A stretch of 64,000 bases of DNA from Ceratodon purpureus (taxonomy: Eukaryota; Streptophyta; Bryopsida; Pseudoditrichales; Ditrichaceae). The position numbers were made by a program, and so were the translations under genes. Every line of letters begins with the position of its first letter. Position 1 is the first letter of the stretch. Of this stretch, positions 1-12,638 are shown piece after piece. The stretch is taken from NCBI GenBank assembly GCA_014871385.1, contig CM026428.1:12650041-12714040 (forward strand), written 5' to 3'. The notes under the pieces were generated by a model. The model did not search any database, was not told the DNA's origin, and saw only the letters and a program-made list of their open reading frames with translations.

Positions 1-20
1 GGCAAGGAAGCAAAGCTCAC

Positions 21-110
21 CTGTTCGATCGCCTTTGGAATAAATTTTGAAAGGTAGTCATCAACTTGAGGGCCAGATGAATTGTTTTTACCATCCACAT
101 GAGGGAAGTG
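21..110 (-). CDS. possible partial exon of a gene running off the left edge
   Basis: On the minus strand an open stretch runs into a good donor (CAG|GTGAGC, exon end at 21) and would encode an acidic segment ending IPKAIEQ. A second frame is also open, so the reading is not certain, and no acceptor was found. The rest of the gene would lie left of the window. I do not recognise the protein. It could equally be 3' flank of the SKU5-like gene. Confidence 0.22.
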
Positions 111-463
111 AGGGCGTTAGTGGTGGATAGCTTAGGGGAATGATTGTCGTGCAGGAGAAAGTGGACATGGTTCCCTTAAAAAACCGGGTATGATTTTCAC
201 ATATCCATGAAAGTACGCCCGGGTGTTGTCGGTAGCTAGGTTCCAGTAACTCGTGGAATTTTTATTCCACTTTGCACAGCTTCTTTCTGTGAGAACAATT
301 TTTGAAACATGCTTAATCTGAACAGATTTACCCAGTTCATCTTGTCGGTACATATCTGGGAGGTACATGATTACTGTACTGTCCTACCATACTAAGAAGG
401 TGTAGAATTTTATCCATACGATAGATTGCAGGACAATAGAATCGATGACTGTGTTGCTCGACG

Positions 464-3400
464 TCAACCAGCGTCATGGATCAGCGCTCTGCCACAAAGG
501 AGAAGGTTGTGGGGAGGAGGCTCCTCCTGCATCTTCACATCGTTCCCAGCAGGATTCACGACTCGGAGATACAGCTCCTGCCCCAGCCATTGTCGCTGCA
601 GCTCCTGCGATCGGATGTTCCACAGCCCCGGATTGTCCAGCTCCACCAACACTGTTGTCCATGCGTTGCCATACACCTGCCCGACACAGTTTCTTGTCAC
701 TCTCTGAAATTGCTTCACTAGTACAGAGCGACCTGAACCAGTCGACTGTCAAAACAGTCTGTTTTCATACCTGAGTGGTGGTGCGAGCAACTGCGTCCAC
801 GAGGTTGTAACCGCGCTGTGATTCTCGACTCCACCGCCCGGGCCCCATTCTGAAACATTAAGAATTGGGACAATTCGTTCAGGTAATGAATGTTCAACGC
901 ACAAGTGACAAAGAGAAAAATTAGGATATCATGTTTCGCTTGGATGTTGGATCAATCCTGTGAGTCAGTATGTGTGCACATTTCGGTGCAAGTTTAGCTT
1001 CTTATGGAAACAGGATTACAAATATAGAGACTGTCTTGTGGCATACCCGACGACGAAGAATGCGTAGCCATTGATGTGCCAGGACTGCAGAGCATTCTCT
1101 GGATTCTGGAACACAATCTCGACGAATGCCCGGAAGTCACCAGCAACCACTGAGCTTGCAACCGAGGGTGTCGCCCAATCAATCGGGTGGTCGGGGATGG
1201 ATCCGACATGAAAGACTCCATCGATCTTCAGATAGTCAGCCAGCTTGAGCGGCGTGCTAGGTCGGAGAGAAGATACACCATTGACCATGAACCGTTGCTT
1301 CCCTTTCACTTTGAGCGCTGAGTTCGCGAAGACGTAAGTCTTGTTGACTTTGATTTGTCCATAGTGATATGAGCCTTGCGGATTCGGCCGTGCAGCACCT
1401 GCTGTCAAATTCATCCTGCAAGCTTGCACAAGGCAATCATATTATGTTTCATGGCATTCCCTCCGGTGTGTGAGCTATACATCTAGAAGTTCAGAAGTTG
1501 CAGCAGGGACTGAGCATGCAAGACCTCACCGTATGCTCCGTGCTTGCTCATAGGAGGATTGTACATCATTCGGAGCTGGAGGCAGATCTCTAGAAACAAG
1601 CCCCCTGTGTGAAGTTGAATAATGAAGGACGGCGAGGCCATAAAGCGTTGGCCACGTAAATCTGGAGCTTGCCACTATGTGAAAATCTGCAGGGATACTC
1701 TGGTCCATCGTAACCAAGACAGAGTAGGACTGTCCCACATGAACGTCTAGTGTGGAGTAATAGGTTTGTGCTACATAGGATCCTTCAGTCTCCACAAGCA
1801 GCAAGCGGTGTCCTTGTATCCTGAAATTGAGTGTCTGCGTGAGCCCCACGTTGGAAATTCGAAGCCGGTATGTTTTTCCTTTGGACAAAAGAGGTAAGTC
1901 ACTTAGAGCACTGGATGGTAATAGCAAGTTTCTGAATATGTGCATAATATTCCATCTTCTTTCTCATGCATCTGAAGTTATTTTGACAATGCATTCATCC
2001 TAAGTTCGCTTGAATTCAATTTAATTGTAGTGTAGATACTATGGAGCACGCACCTTGTTCGACAGTGAAGGAGCTCTCAAGAGGTCCCCGGCCATTGATA
2101 AGGACACCATCAGGCGAACCTAAAAGGCGCCCTTCGTCCAGGACAGATCTCATAGTCTGTTTGAACAAATCACAGAATTCTTGTCAAGCCTACCGCTGGT
2201 ATTTGTCAATATCCTTCAATGACTCAGGCATTATTTTGAGCACGAGGGAGGAATGCTCGTGAAACTTGAGATTTGAAATCCCACCTTAAGTCCATTGCCA
2301 GTTACTTACTTCATTAGACTAATTCCTTGAGCAGAGTTACGATTAATTTGATAGTGATAACAATGGAACAAGTAAGGCAGTCGAGCAGTAATCTTAATTG
2401 GTTACGATTGGCATTTCTGGTAATGGATCATGACAAACCTTGTGGTCGGTCTTGTACCAGTCCCCAATAAGTACTACAAAATCAGCTGCGGGAGGGGCAA
2501 ACGGACAGGGAATGTTACGGCGGGGGTTTACACGAATACTGCCAAATCCTCCAGCTGCTTTCTGAAACAACAAGGAGGGGTAGTAGTAGTAGCTTCCGAT
2601 CTGGTCTTTCATTTTGAAGTTGTAAGTCCAACTTCGGCCCGGCTGAATCGGACAGTTGGTCCCCGCTACCCCATCTTGCCAAGCGTTCTTTCTTTGCTGA
2701 ATTCCGTCCCTGAAAATGAAGTAAAAATATAGGATTCAGTTAAGCTATTGTTCAAGATGGAATGATGTTATCAGGGTGGCAAAAAGTGTGAGTCTCAGGT
2801 AATTGATTGGGGGCCTCACCAAGTGATGAGGAGGGGCTCGTCAAGTTCATTGTGTACTCTGATTACCAAATTGTAGTTGGTTGTCGTCTCCAGCTGTGGT
2901 CCTGGAAACTGATCATTGATGGCTATTACCTGCCATTGCGTTACAAACCCGTTAGCGAAATGTCCAATGAATCAACCTACATCAGCAGGCATCTGAGATT
3001 GGCGTGCTTATACACCACAAGGTGAATATCCAGCAAATGCTACAATGTTTACAAAATGGTGAATGTATGAATTACGTAGAGATCTGCACATGCAGTACTG
3101 AACAAAGTCAGAATATATTTTTCCAAAATCACATATATGTTTCTGAAGCAGACTTCTAATTTCAACGAATAAGATGTTCGATGACACATAGGTTTTGACT
3201 GTTTGCTCGAATCTTCGATGGCCGTTTCAGGTCTCCATGGTCACCGTATAGAGAAGTATGGGAAGATCAAGAAACTGATACTGAGCAAGGACACCGTAGC
3301 GACTCACCATTATCAATCTACTTGTGGTGACCTAACAGTTTTCACAACCATGAGTTTCGAGAGAATATCTCAATCTACGCTTCTTGTGATGAGGGACGTC

Positions 3401-3778
3401 CTCTATGGCAAGAATAGTAGAATCCAGTAGACTTGTTTCATACTTCCACCTGAAGAGATATCATTTGAGATACAAAATGCAAGCACTCGGCTAGCCGTGG
3501 GATTGTACGCAAAATTAGGTGTGGTTCAGCAATTCAATACTATGGACACCAAAGGTAAGAAATCCCTATGATCAGTGCAAAGCTGAGATGAGAAGGCTAA
3601 GTGAGCCACTTACTTTCTGCATAACCCCTAATGGTGAAGCATCGATGTAGGAGACTGTCCAATCCTCGTACTGATATGGGTCGTTCGCAACTACTAGAGT
3701 CCCCCCAAAAATAATCATAATACATAATGCTATCGCCATTTCGCCACTTCCAAGTTGATCAACACTACAGCTTCTCAT
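464..3778 (-). CDS. SKU5-similar (SKS) multicopper-oxidase-like protein, 8 exons, 552 aa
   Basis: Homologue of the plant SKU5/SKS monocopper-oxidase-like glycoproteins, cell-surface proteins linked to directional growth. Exons, all with GT-AG junctions and consistent phase: 3614-3778, 2820-2929, 2439-2709, 2054-2156, 1530-1878, 1047-1415, 771-849, 464-676. They sum to 552 residues plus TGA, a normal length for the family. An N-terminal hydrophobic signal is followed by YEDWTVSYIDASPLGV, then QRKNAWQDGV, DQIGSYYYYPSL, GKTYRLRISNVG, DVHVGQSYSVLVTMDQ, ARPNPQGSYHYGQI, WHINGYAFFVVG and LDNPGLWNIRS: the three cupredoxin domains in order. The His clusters of real laccases are missing (ITWDG where laccases have HWHG; WNIRS where the type-1 His-Cys-His lies), as is usual in SKS proteins, so oxidase activity is unlikely. 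An in-frame ATG at 3739 gives a cleaner signal peptide and may be the true start. No GPI tail is evident. Confidence 0.93.
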
Positions 3779-6700
3779 GTCACTGAAGCGCCCGACTGCC
3801 CTGTTTCCACATCACTCACGTAGCCCAAGAAGTATGACTAATGTGTTTCTTCATGATGCACCACTGGCAGCTTCAAGGTCAAGTTACCACACATAACGAC
3901 CAATTGAAAGATATACCAGCAACGAAATATTGCGAGGTTAGGGAAATGATCTTCAAAGACCCCGCAAATGAGAAACCCCCAAGCACCCAATTGCAGAAGA
4001 TCACACCTACAATGGAGAACCAAATGGCTCACCCTCCTCCGTCTTGTGAAAGAAACAAAGATGCAATCTACACTCTCGCAATACTGATGTTGATGTCACG
4101 AGACACAAAGAAAAATTGCTTGCAACAAACCACTTTACTTACTGACGCTCATCTACTCTTCGAAGCTCGACAATCAGTGGAACCTATCCTCTCTTTAGCA
4201 TCACACCTATGATCTCTTGGTCCTGCAAATCTGAACACATATGAGGTATCCATCAAGAACTTTCATCATAAGTCTTGGTCCATGGAACGCACAGTAGCGA
4301 TTGCGGCAAGAACATGAAATGGGTATTCCTACGAATCACTGTAATATCTGTGAGCTCTAAAATTTGTGAAATGGTCCGGATCAATGCAGGCAGATGTTGT
4401 TCTTGAGGACGGGTCCTAATCCAGCAAAGCATTTGAATGATATGATTCCTTTCCCGCCATTCGTAACGGTAACCATTTAGTAAACCCTGCTTATGACTCA
4501 ACCACCTGGCCCAGACCATATTTACTTTGAAATGCTACTCATTCGACGTTTTGGTAGCGCGCGGAGAAAACCTCCACAGCTCTCAATGTTACTTTGAGTG
4601 TCTCGATTAAGTTCTGATTCGGATTGTTCATTTCTACCACTATGAAATGACACCAGCACATTGAGAGCACCGAACTGGGAGTGGGAGCTTGACGTCCACG
4701 ACAGAACGCTTACATCTTACAAAAGAGACTGATGCCGAGGATCAATGGAGTTGACAAGATTGGAAACTGAGCTTCTTTCAATGGTTTCAGGACATGGTGA
4801 TCAAGAATATCAGCTGGTACAGTGTTTGTCCGGAAGACTGAGTTATGAATCAGTTGATCATTGATTGAAGGTTTGGAATATAGATTAGAATTCGAGTTTG
4901 TGAATCCTACATCGACGTGCCTTTGCTTGGCTAAGCAGTGGATAAGGGAAAGTGTTCCGTTAATGGCAGGACAATAGGACTGAGGTATTTTCACATGGAA
5001 GCAAGGTTTCGGAAGAATGCAAGCAGCAAATCACCATTCACTCATTTGAAGCAGTGGGACATGATGCTACAAATTGCGGAAAGAATCCATTAAATGCTTT
5101 ACCTGCATGTGAACAAAATTAAGTGCTTCAAAGATCTGAAAATCACAAAACGTTTTGGTCAAGCGCAGGAAAGACGTTGATGCTGAATACTATATGCGTT
5201 TCTCAGAACGTCAATGCAGCCCATAAATGTTGAAGTGACAGGCATTAGAAAAGGACAAAGTTACTTCTCGTAACGATAAGAAATATGTTAACCAAATCTT
5301 CTTAAATTGATTACCTCCACCAAACCATTTCAGTAGCTCGAAGCTCCACCTGTTGTGAAAGTGAGAGAAATCCTCATTGCAACATGATTATTGATGTGCT
5401 CGTATCAACAAGCTCTGATTTTTCTAGAGACCGTTATCACTAAGTACTGTGTAGAACTTACTCCGTAGTTAATCATAAGCCGAGCTTGTATATTCTACCC
5501 AAATTTCTCGCTTCTGACAAGCCACCGGACAAATATTGGGCTTTCCCGAGTTCCGAGACAGTTATAATCATGCACATGGAACTCTGAAGTACAACATGGT
5601 ATCATCAGAGCTTCACTATGCTCACGCCCATCCAGAACACATCAGGCTCTGCTCAGGGTCCCAGTGTACTCGCTGATGTGTCCAAACTCCACCTTGGGAA
5701 TGTGTGAAATAATTCCCTTCAAAGTTATTGAGTCATCACAGGCTTCATGAAATCACACTTAGATAAGATTATTTTTTTATATTAACTGCTTGGCCTCCCA
5801 ATAATTCCTGTTTTCTTATGATAGTTCCAACTTCCATGCAAGGCGGAGTCAAAAAACCAAGATTTTTGAGGATGATGATGTCTCTGCTGTCTACCTCCAA
5901 CAGCAACTCCTTGACCCTGCTTGTGATTGATGTGAAGCTCTGGCAGGACCACCAAAAAATTTAGAGTAAGAATTCTGCTACTAGCGCCTCTTTCTTCACG
6001 TACTTTTGCATTGCATCCGTCGTTGTGCTGAAATTCTGGGCAAAGAGTGAACCATATTCTGGAGAACATGATTAATCGCAGAACCTTTCGAAGCTGCAGA
6101 CGACGGTGAGAGAGATGGTGATGGTGATTACTTAATTACTGTTGTGTTTTAGTGCATCTCCAGCTGCACTTCATCTTTGGATGAGTCCTTCTAAGGTAGG
6201 GAAAGCAACTGGAGCCATGGGTATGAAGTGAAGGGGCACCGTTGATGGTGCCATGGTTCTAGGTGTGTACTCTGCAGCTCCTCAAGGTTGTGAAATTCTT
6301 TGTTTCGTTGCTGTTGTTGTGATCGTTGCGAATGGTGGGTCATCTTTTGAGTGCTCTCCGGTTGAGAGAAGGCTAGACATGATTCCTAGTTTGCATCTTC
6401 ACTCCATGCTAAGGTCATCAACCATAGCTTGTTTTTGAAGGGTATGTGGTTAGACATCCTTTCCAGCGCAGCTTACTTGCTCTGATTTTCGAACTTCACG
6501 TCCTGGCTCCAGGTTTTCCAGGTGTAATGGTTACCGGTTACGCTGTTCCTCTTCTTGGGCTTTGAAACAAGAGTAACTGAAATCGAAATCTGTCTAATGT
6601 ACTTCCGAGGACATGGTGAGGCGTCTGTTAATGTCGGGTGAAGAAGGAATCTGGGAGCTTGAACTAGAGCAAGTTGGTTAGCACTGTGCTGCGGTGAGGA

Positions 6701-7119
6701 GATCAACTCCAAGTGTTCACCTCCTTCGCCGCTTTCCACAATCCTCCGCTTCATTTCTCGTTGTCAAGCACTTCATGATCACGTCCAGGTACTAATTCAT
6801 GCCACTTTTGGAATTGGAGGATGTGGGATAATTAGTCAAAGTGGAGAGAATCAGCACTGAGTTAACCACTCTTCCATGTTTTGCACGTTTTTCTTATGTG
6901 TCGTTCCATGATCACGCAGACATGATCCTAAATCTTTTCAATCAGTTCAAATAGCTGCGGATTGAGTTCCGGTTGCTGCAAATCGGTAACCTAACCACCA
7001 TATACGATTTATTGTACATGATGTGGGTTAGCCTAATGATGAAGTCTCCTAAGGATGCACTTAGAGCACCTCTGTTGAAATTATCCTTATGCCAAACTCA
7101 TGTTCTGCAGATCAGCAAA
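3779..7119. other. intergenic region between the SKU5-like and dumper-like genes
   Basis: About 3.3 kb upstream of both genes, so it should contain both promoters and probably a 5'-UTR intron of the plus-strand gene. Only short, low-complexity open frames are present and none shows splice-consistent family motifs. I see no repeats or RNA genes. Confidence 0.5.
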
Positions 7120-7614
7120 ATGAGTGGGTGCCATAGCTACAGATACGCATACACCGAGAACGATGACTGCTCAGCTCACCACTCGGCATCCGTATTCTAC
7201 TTCATATCCACAATCGCAGCCATGGTTGTACTCGGCAGCATCACCCTTCTCTTCTTCTGCTGCATCTACTTCAAACGACGCAGGATAGCGGAACGGTTAC
7301 GAAACGCTCGAAACAGAGGTCAGCAAATCACCAGTGCAAACTCCCCGGTCATGTACGTCTGGCCCGGCACCGCAGACGAGGCTGCTGCAGGTCCAACCTC
7401 CCAAACCACCCATACTGCAGCTTTGGCAGAAGCAAATTATAACATCTCCAAGGGGATGGGTACATCTCCAAGTGAGCCTCTGTCGTGTGTGATCATGGCC
7501 GGGGAAGATCGCCCCACCCATCTCGCCAAGCCCTTGCCCAGAGAGGACTTTGAGCATGTCGGGTTAGACAGGAAAGTGGATGATCTGGAGCGAGGCAAGC
7601 GAAGGCAGCCCTAG
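7120..7614 (+). CDS. GLUTAMINE DUMPER-like single-pass membrane protein with VIMAG motif, 164 aa
   Basis: Plant-specific membrane protein of the GLUTAMINE DUMPER (GDU) type; overexpressed Arabidopsis members increase amino-acid export. A short outer N-terminus with two Cys is followed by one membrane segment (about residues 23-50, rich in I, V, L, F), a basic stop-transfer (FKRRR), a linker, and the diagnostic CVIMAGEDRPTHLAKP at about 123-138. VIMAG is the family signature needed for GDU1 function. The tail is charged. ATG 7120 was chosen because it lies just after a good acceptor (TTCTGCAG), implying a 5'-UTR intron, and the frame upstream has no other convincing start. The stop is TAG at 7612. 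Length is close to the usual 110-160 residues. Confidence 0.85.
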   Translation: MSGCHSYRYAYTENDDCSAHHSASVFYFISTIAAMVVLGSITLLFFCCIYFKRRRIAERLRNARNRGQQITSANSPVMYVWPGTADEAAAGPTSQTTHTAALAEANYNISKGMGTSPSEPLSCVIMAGEDRPTHLAKPLPREDFEHVGLDRKVDDLERGKRRQP

Positions 7615-8786
7615 TTCAACATCCTCAATAATCGATCAGCAGTTTTGTAGCACATGGGCTTTGCTAGATTAGGGATTAATTAACGGCATTTGTGTGTAGC
7701 TTAAAGGTATGGAAGCCTTGCTCGGAAAGAGCAATCGTACTAAGCTTTGTAAGATATATTCGAGACGACCCCATAGCTGAAGTTTTTGAGTTACTGCTTG
7801 ATTTGTATAAGTTCTAAATTGGAGGTTTTTTCTTAGACTGATCAATGTTGCACAATTGTGGCAACTGATGTGGAAACTGTTAGTGTTGCACAATTGTCAG
7901 TTTTCTTGATGATTAATGAAGATTGCGTTGATGTTAGGTAGATGATTCTAGGTACCTTGAGTGAAAATAGGTCATGCTGAATGTGTGGATACTGTAGATG
8001 ATGGAGTGCTGTTGATGTTTTGGAGCGCTTATCCTGTGGGTGCAGAGCAGCGCAAACAGTGTGGTTGTCCCGAACCACCACATGGTTAAATATGATAAGA
8101 AGATGTCATTGTATATATCATCTCGGTTGACGGGTTGTTTTGGTTTCGTGTAACGACAGTAAGAAATGAAGGTTGTCGTGTTTGGATTTAGACTACAATT
8201 CAGGTGGCTCAAGGTTAAAACTAAATCTTCATTCTTAGCACTGACGTGTTTTGTCACTATATTTCACCGAGTTACATGACCAGAGCTCGGATTTGGTGAC
8301 TACGTTATGTTCTAGTATGATCAATGCAAGTATCCACACTGCACTTCCTCAGTAAATTGCATGGCTAATTCTCTTTAATTACCATCAAAAGGTGTTAGCA
8401 TCGGAGGAGAAGGAAATAATGCCATTTATTAACGCAAAGCAGCACTTCCTTAACACGGGCTCAAGTGAGATCAAAATATGATACTGTAGCTGTATTGCCA
8501 TGCCCACATGATACAACGTGGATATCCTCAACTTTGAAGAGAATAAGCAAATTATCACTCTAAAAATCTGGAAGACTGGAAAAACGCAACCCATTCATAT
8601 CCACGGTATCAATTGTGAACCAGGCTTTGCTGTCATAACTAAGTCGTTGATTGAGCCACAGCCACAGGAGAATGTAAAACGCAACACATTGTCTTGCATC
8701 AGTGAAGAATTACTGTCAGACGCAAAAGAGAAGACGCTCTTTGTGCCGTAACTAAAGAGCAGCCTTACACTTGGTTATCGAATTCA
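7615..8786. other. intergenic, convergent 3' ends
   Basis: Lies between the 3' ends of the plus-strand dumper-like gene and the minus-strand EF-hand gene, so it should hold both 3' UTRs. It is AT-rich with several short open frames on both strands, none with recognisable motifs. An imperfect local repeat of a GTTGCACAATTGT motif occurs near 7845 and 7883. Confidence 0.5.
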
Positions 8787-11525
8787 CTAACGGATAGAAG
8801 GGCGACGCGAGGCTGGGTAGAGGAAGGGGCTACCCTTCACCTGCCAGGCTCCCTTATTGTAAAAATCACGCAGGGTCTTCACTGCTTGAACATGTATAAT
8901 CTGCGCCTTTTTAGCCTCTTTGTGCCGCAACTGTGTTTCAATTTCATCATTCATTCACAGAATGAACACTCGTAGATTGCATTGTACTTCATGCCACATG
9001 AGAGTCTATCAGCTAGAAATTTCTACTAGAGACGTAGCAATATGATAATAAAAATTGAAATTGGGTGGACTTACATCTGTTCGGAACGTTCCAAGCTTGT
9101 CCTCTAGATAGGCCTTGGTCAATACCTTACCTGGAGCAATAGAAGGTGAATGCGTTCATCAAATTTTCTAAGACAGTTCTGAAGTTTGATAAAAGAAAAC
9201 CCCTCATCAGCAATTTGATTGTTGATGTACAGTACAGTGTATTGAGGTTTAGTAGGCATTTAATCTGAAAAAATAACATTAATACGTATCATGCCTGCAA
9301 ATCACCTACAAGCACTCAACTTATTCATTCTTATTCAATCAGAAATCTATGCAGAAGAAGCCACTCAATAGACAGTGACAAACTTTTGTACCTGAACCAT
9401 CCCTCGACAATATTGGTTGATCAATTTCAATGCTCTTGTTTGTTGGGGGCACAAACTTGACTTCTGAGTCAAGTGCAGCTTTTATTACTTCATTCCGTTT
9501 TTCTCCGAGTAGAAGCTCTTTCACGTCAGGTCCAGCATTATCCACTACGTAGGAGAAGACTTCCGGCTCTGCGAGTGAATTCCAAAGCAGAATTAGGTTT
9601 TCCCAATTGAGCAGTTGGAGAGGAGTATGTTTCTTAAACACAGCTAATGGGTCGTCGATTCTGAAATAGACGCAGCAACAGTTATACGCATAGAGCAAAC
9701 TTTTACGGAAAGAAGAGACATAGAAGTGGTTTAGATTAACCAGCCTTTAATTTCAGGTTTTGGAGGAATGTACATTGGCTTCTTCAGGGTTGCGGCTCGT
9801 GCCCTCTTCTTTTCTCTCTGCAGAGTCCAAAGGTTCACTTAGAGTGAGCCTTCCTCAAAGCATTTCAGCAGTTTCCTTCTCCAACTCATCCATGATGGAA
9901 CATGTGTATGCATTGTTTATTCGAGAGAGATGTTGAAATCTTGCAATCAACGACGCATGAAAAGCTCAAACACTTACTAGCATGAACATCAGATTCGTCA
10001 TTCAAAAGAGCAAGGTTAAGCAACGCACAGGAGTCATTTCAAGAGTCATGTTCAAAGATGATTTAGGTGGCTGCACACATAGCAGTTCACTGAAATGGTT
10101 AGAACAGTGAAATCACATCTTTTGTGCAGGTAGAGTTAAAAGTACTCCAACGTAGATAAGGACGCCGATACTTCTGATGAACAAGAGCATTGATAGAAGT
10201 GAAGTTCCAGTCTCATTGCTTCTAGAATTATTCAAAGATACAGGAAAACCAGACCTTTGTGGACTTCCCAGCTGCCAAATCTCGTAATGCTTGTCGCTCT
10301 TGAATAGCTTTTATAGATCGATAATTCATCCGGTCTTGTAACGATTTATCACCTCCCATTACTGCCTCTATCAGCTGCGTAGCACCGTGCAATTGATAGT
10401 TGAACGTCAAACGTCAATCGCAAATAGTTGCCCCCTATCTGTCCTGGGAGTAGTTCAATATCAAAGCATCTGCCCTATCAGTCAACTTCACACAATACTT
10501 CATGAACAAGGAATCACGATCGGCTTCTACAGGGACACAATCTCATTCCATTGCAACAGAGAACATTCTACACACCCCGGGTCAGAACAAGTTAATGAGA
10601 GTGTTCTACCTTCCTTCTCCTGTACGCTTGAGCAAAAAAGGGGAATGGAAGCGTGTACTCACCCTTTTTAGGCTTACCTGCAAATTTCAACAGCTCAACA
10701 CCTCTTTAGAAAATCACAACTTCCACACAGTAGCTTCATCAGTGTAGTCTCTCCCCACAGATAGCTCTCAAGCCTCCCACACCTTGCTACCCATCTTTTC
10801 TCACATTCACGGATTGATTCTTGCACTCTAACACATCCTGCTATTGAAACATCAACAAATATTTCACATGCAAATTCATGAGGATCATAAAAGTTGGTGT
10901 ACAGATACCACTATCTGTAGACCCATAATACTCGCTAGGAATCTTGTCCAGCATTGACAGCATCATTTGAATATACTGGGGGTACTCCATCTGCCATGAA
11001 CAACACATTTGGAAGCTCAATACTGCCCTCCGACTGCACTTCTCTCGGCACTCGTTCAAGGCAACACAGATGCAGAGACCAAAAAGTTCAGTTGCCAAAT
11101 TCCTATCATCTCACAGCTACTTCAAGAGAAAGGGGTAGTACAATGGGCTTTTCACCGTTGAATTCTTCCACTGCAGCGTCGATCTCGTGCTTCTTCACAT
11201 CCATGCCCAGCACGGTGAACACCAACGGCACTTCGTCAGCCGCTATCGCTCCTGAAATTCCACCCCTTCAAGTCATACGAGAATTCGCACCACACATGAA
11301 TCCATGTACCATCTGCAAGACCTAATCACTCGCAAACAGGTGCGCCATAGCCTAACTCATAAAACAGAGCGCTAATCCGCCTCCATCCTCCAACAGGTTG
11401 AGATCGAAAAGAAGAGATAGCATTTCGAGAGGCAAGCCCACAACAGAGCAAGAGCATTTACCAGACCCGTCAGAATCAATCAATTCGAAACACTCCCGCA
11501 GTTCCAGCGCTTGCTTCTTCGTCAT
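8787..11525 (-). CDS. EF-hand protein with a long C-terminal region, multi-exon (model incomplete)
   Basis: Exon 11462-11525 starts with ATG 11525 and reads TKKQALELRECFELIDSDGS. It splices in phase to 11156-11251 (AIAADEVPLVFTVLGMDVKK), rebuilding a canonical calcium loop (D-S-D-G-S-G-A-I-A-A-D-E), centrin-like in style. A possible third exon from 11038 would give a degenerate second loop with Gly6 and Ile8 in register; its 3' end is unclear. Downstream exons with good GT-AG sites are 10255-10374 (SLQDRMNYRSIKAIQERQAL), 9741-9817 (LKKPMYIPPKPEIKG), 9392-9660 (VFKKHTPLQLLNWENLILLW), 9075-9130 (VLTKAYLEDKLGTFRTD) and the last, 8787-8930, ending PSIR-TAG. The 9741/9660 junction as drawn makes TGA, so that junction is wrong or the gene is damaged. 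The EF-hand assignment is strong; that all exons belong to one gene is inferred from order and phase. I do not recognise the C-terminal family. Confidence 0.65.
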
Positions 11526-12638
11526 CTCGGGCCTTTTCAGCTTACCATGAACTCGCAGCCACGGCTCAGCAGCCCCCCTTGCGAGCACAATCTGCGCAAC
11601 GCTCACAAGACGATTAATCCCCACTTTACTCCCTCATCTGCAACCTCAAGACCCAATCCACCGCAGCCTGCTACTCTGCCCGAGCATTGGAACCTTCAAC
11701 TCTGCATATCTGCACTTATAAGATGTGTAACCATGAATGCGTGAGAAAGGATGAGCATGTCATACAATGGCCTCCTTCTGTGAGACTTTCGGGAACTTCA
11801 TTTGCGACACCATGACCACGCAATCGGCAGCAAAGTGATCCCAGATCACAATTCAGATTCTCGGCTTGGCCTCTTTCTCTCTCCTCGGTTCTCCTGGTGT
11901 GCGTTTCTGTGGGTTTGACCCAAGTGCCCCTTCTTCACCCCCAACGCCGTCGCTTCGACGCCGCTACGCACCTTTCATGTTCACATGACTCCACTCGATG
12001 AAAGTTGGCAGCAAACAACATCACAAAATACCGGTTCTGTAGAAGACATGGTCGTAGATACCAATCCTCATAACTGCCATGCCTCACCATCATGACACCA
12101 CAGTGAACTCCTCATGCTCAAGACCTTTGGGTTTAGTTCTCCCTCCCATTTCATTCCTTTGCTGGTTCTTGTTCCAGCGATGGTTTTGGCTACGAAGGTC
12201 TGAAGATTGTGTTGATCTCAGCGATCTTTACATCTTTGCTGCCGACACCATCTCATCATGGCCGATGAAGTTCTATGGAGTTTCATAAATGACCCTCACC
12301 AGGAAATGGTTTTTAAAGATGACAACGTGCTTTTGTTTTTTTATTTACCAAAATGTGGGTAACAGGAAGGTTGCAGTGATGTGAGTGATTTGGGTCGCCA
12401 GCCAGTTGCAACGAGGGAGCAGCTTTCGTGCATCAGATCTGCGGAGGTATATCCGGCGAGTTCTGCCGAGGTTTGACATTCCCGGTAGAGAGATTAACAG
12501 TCTTTGGTGAGATTTACTGAGATTTTCTGCAGCGTGTTTCTTTTGATTGCGTTGTGTTGGATCTGGTGGAGGTTTGGAGGATTAGGAATTGGGTTTAGGT
12601 TTGCAGGGGTGGTGACTGAGATCAAGGTGCCAGAGAAG
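11526..12638. promoter_or_regulatory. divergent intergenic region shared by the EF-hand and Nudix genes
   Basis: The two ATGs point away from each other with 1.1 kb between them, so both 5' UTRs and promoters lie here. A likely 5'-UTR acceptor (GGTTTGCAG) ends near 12606, just before the Nudix start codon. The open frame starting at 12504 has no ATG (it begins TTG) and overlaps this probable intron. I found no sharp TATA box. Confidence 0.4.

Noticed and set aside
10841..11098. Frame containing MEYPQYIQMMLSMLDKI that looks like an EF-hand tail
   Set aside because: Its phase does not fit the preceding exon, while another frame gives a correctly spaced loop; kept only as an alternative for the unresolved exon 3.
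12504..12638. Upstream extension of the Nudix frame with a hydrophobic N-terminus
   Set aside because: It starts at TTG, and the stretch overlaps a likely 5'-UTR intron ending in GGTTTGCAG.
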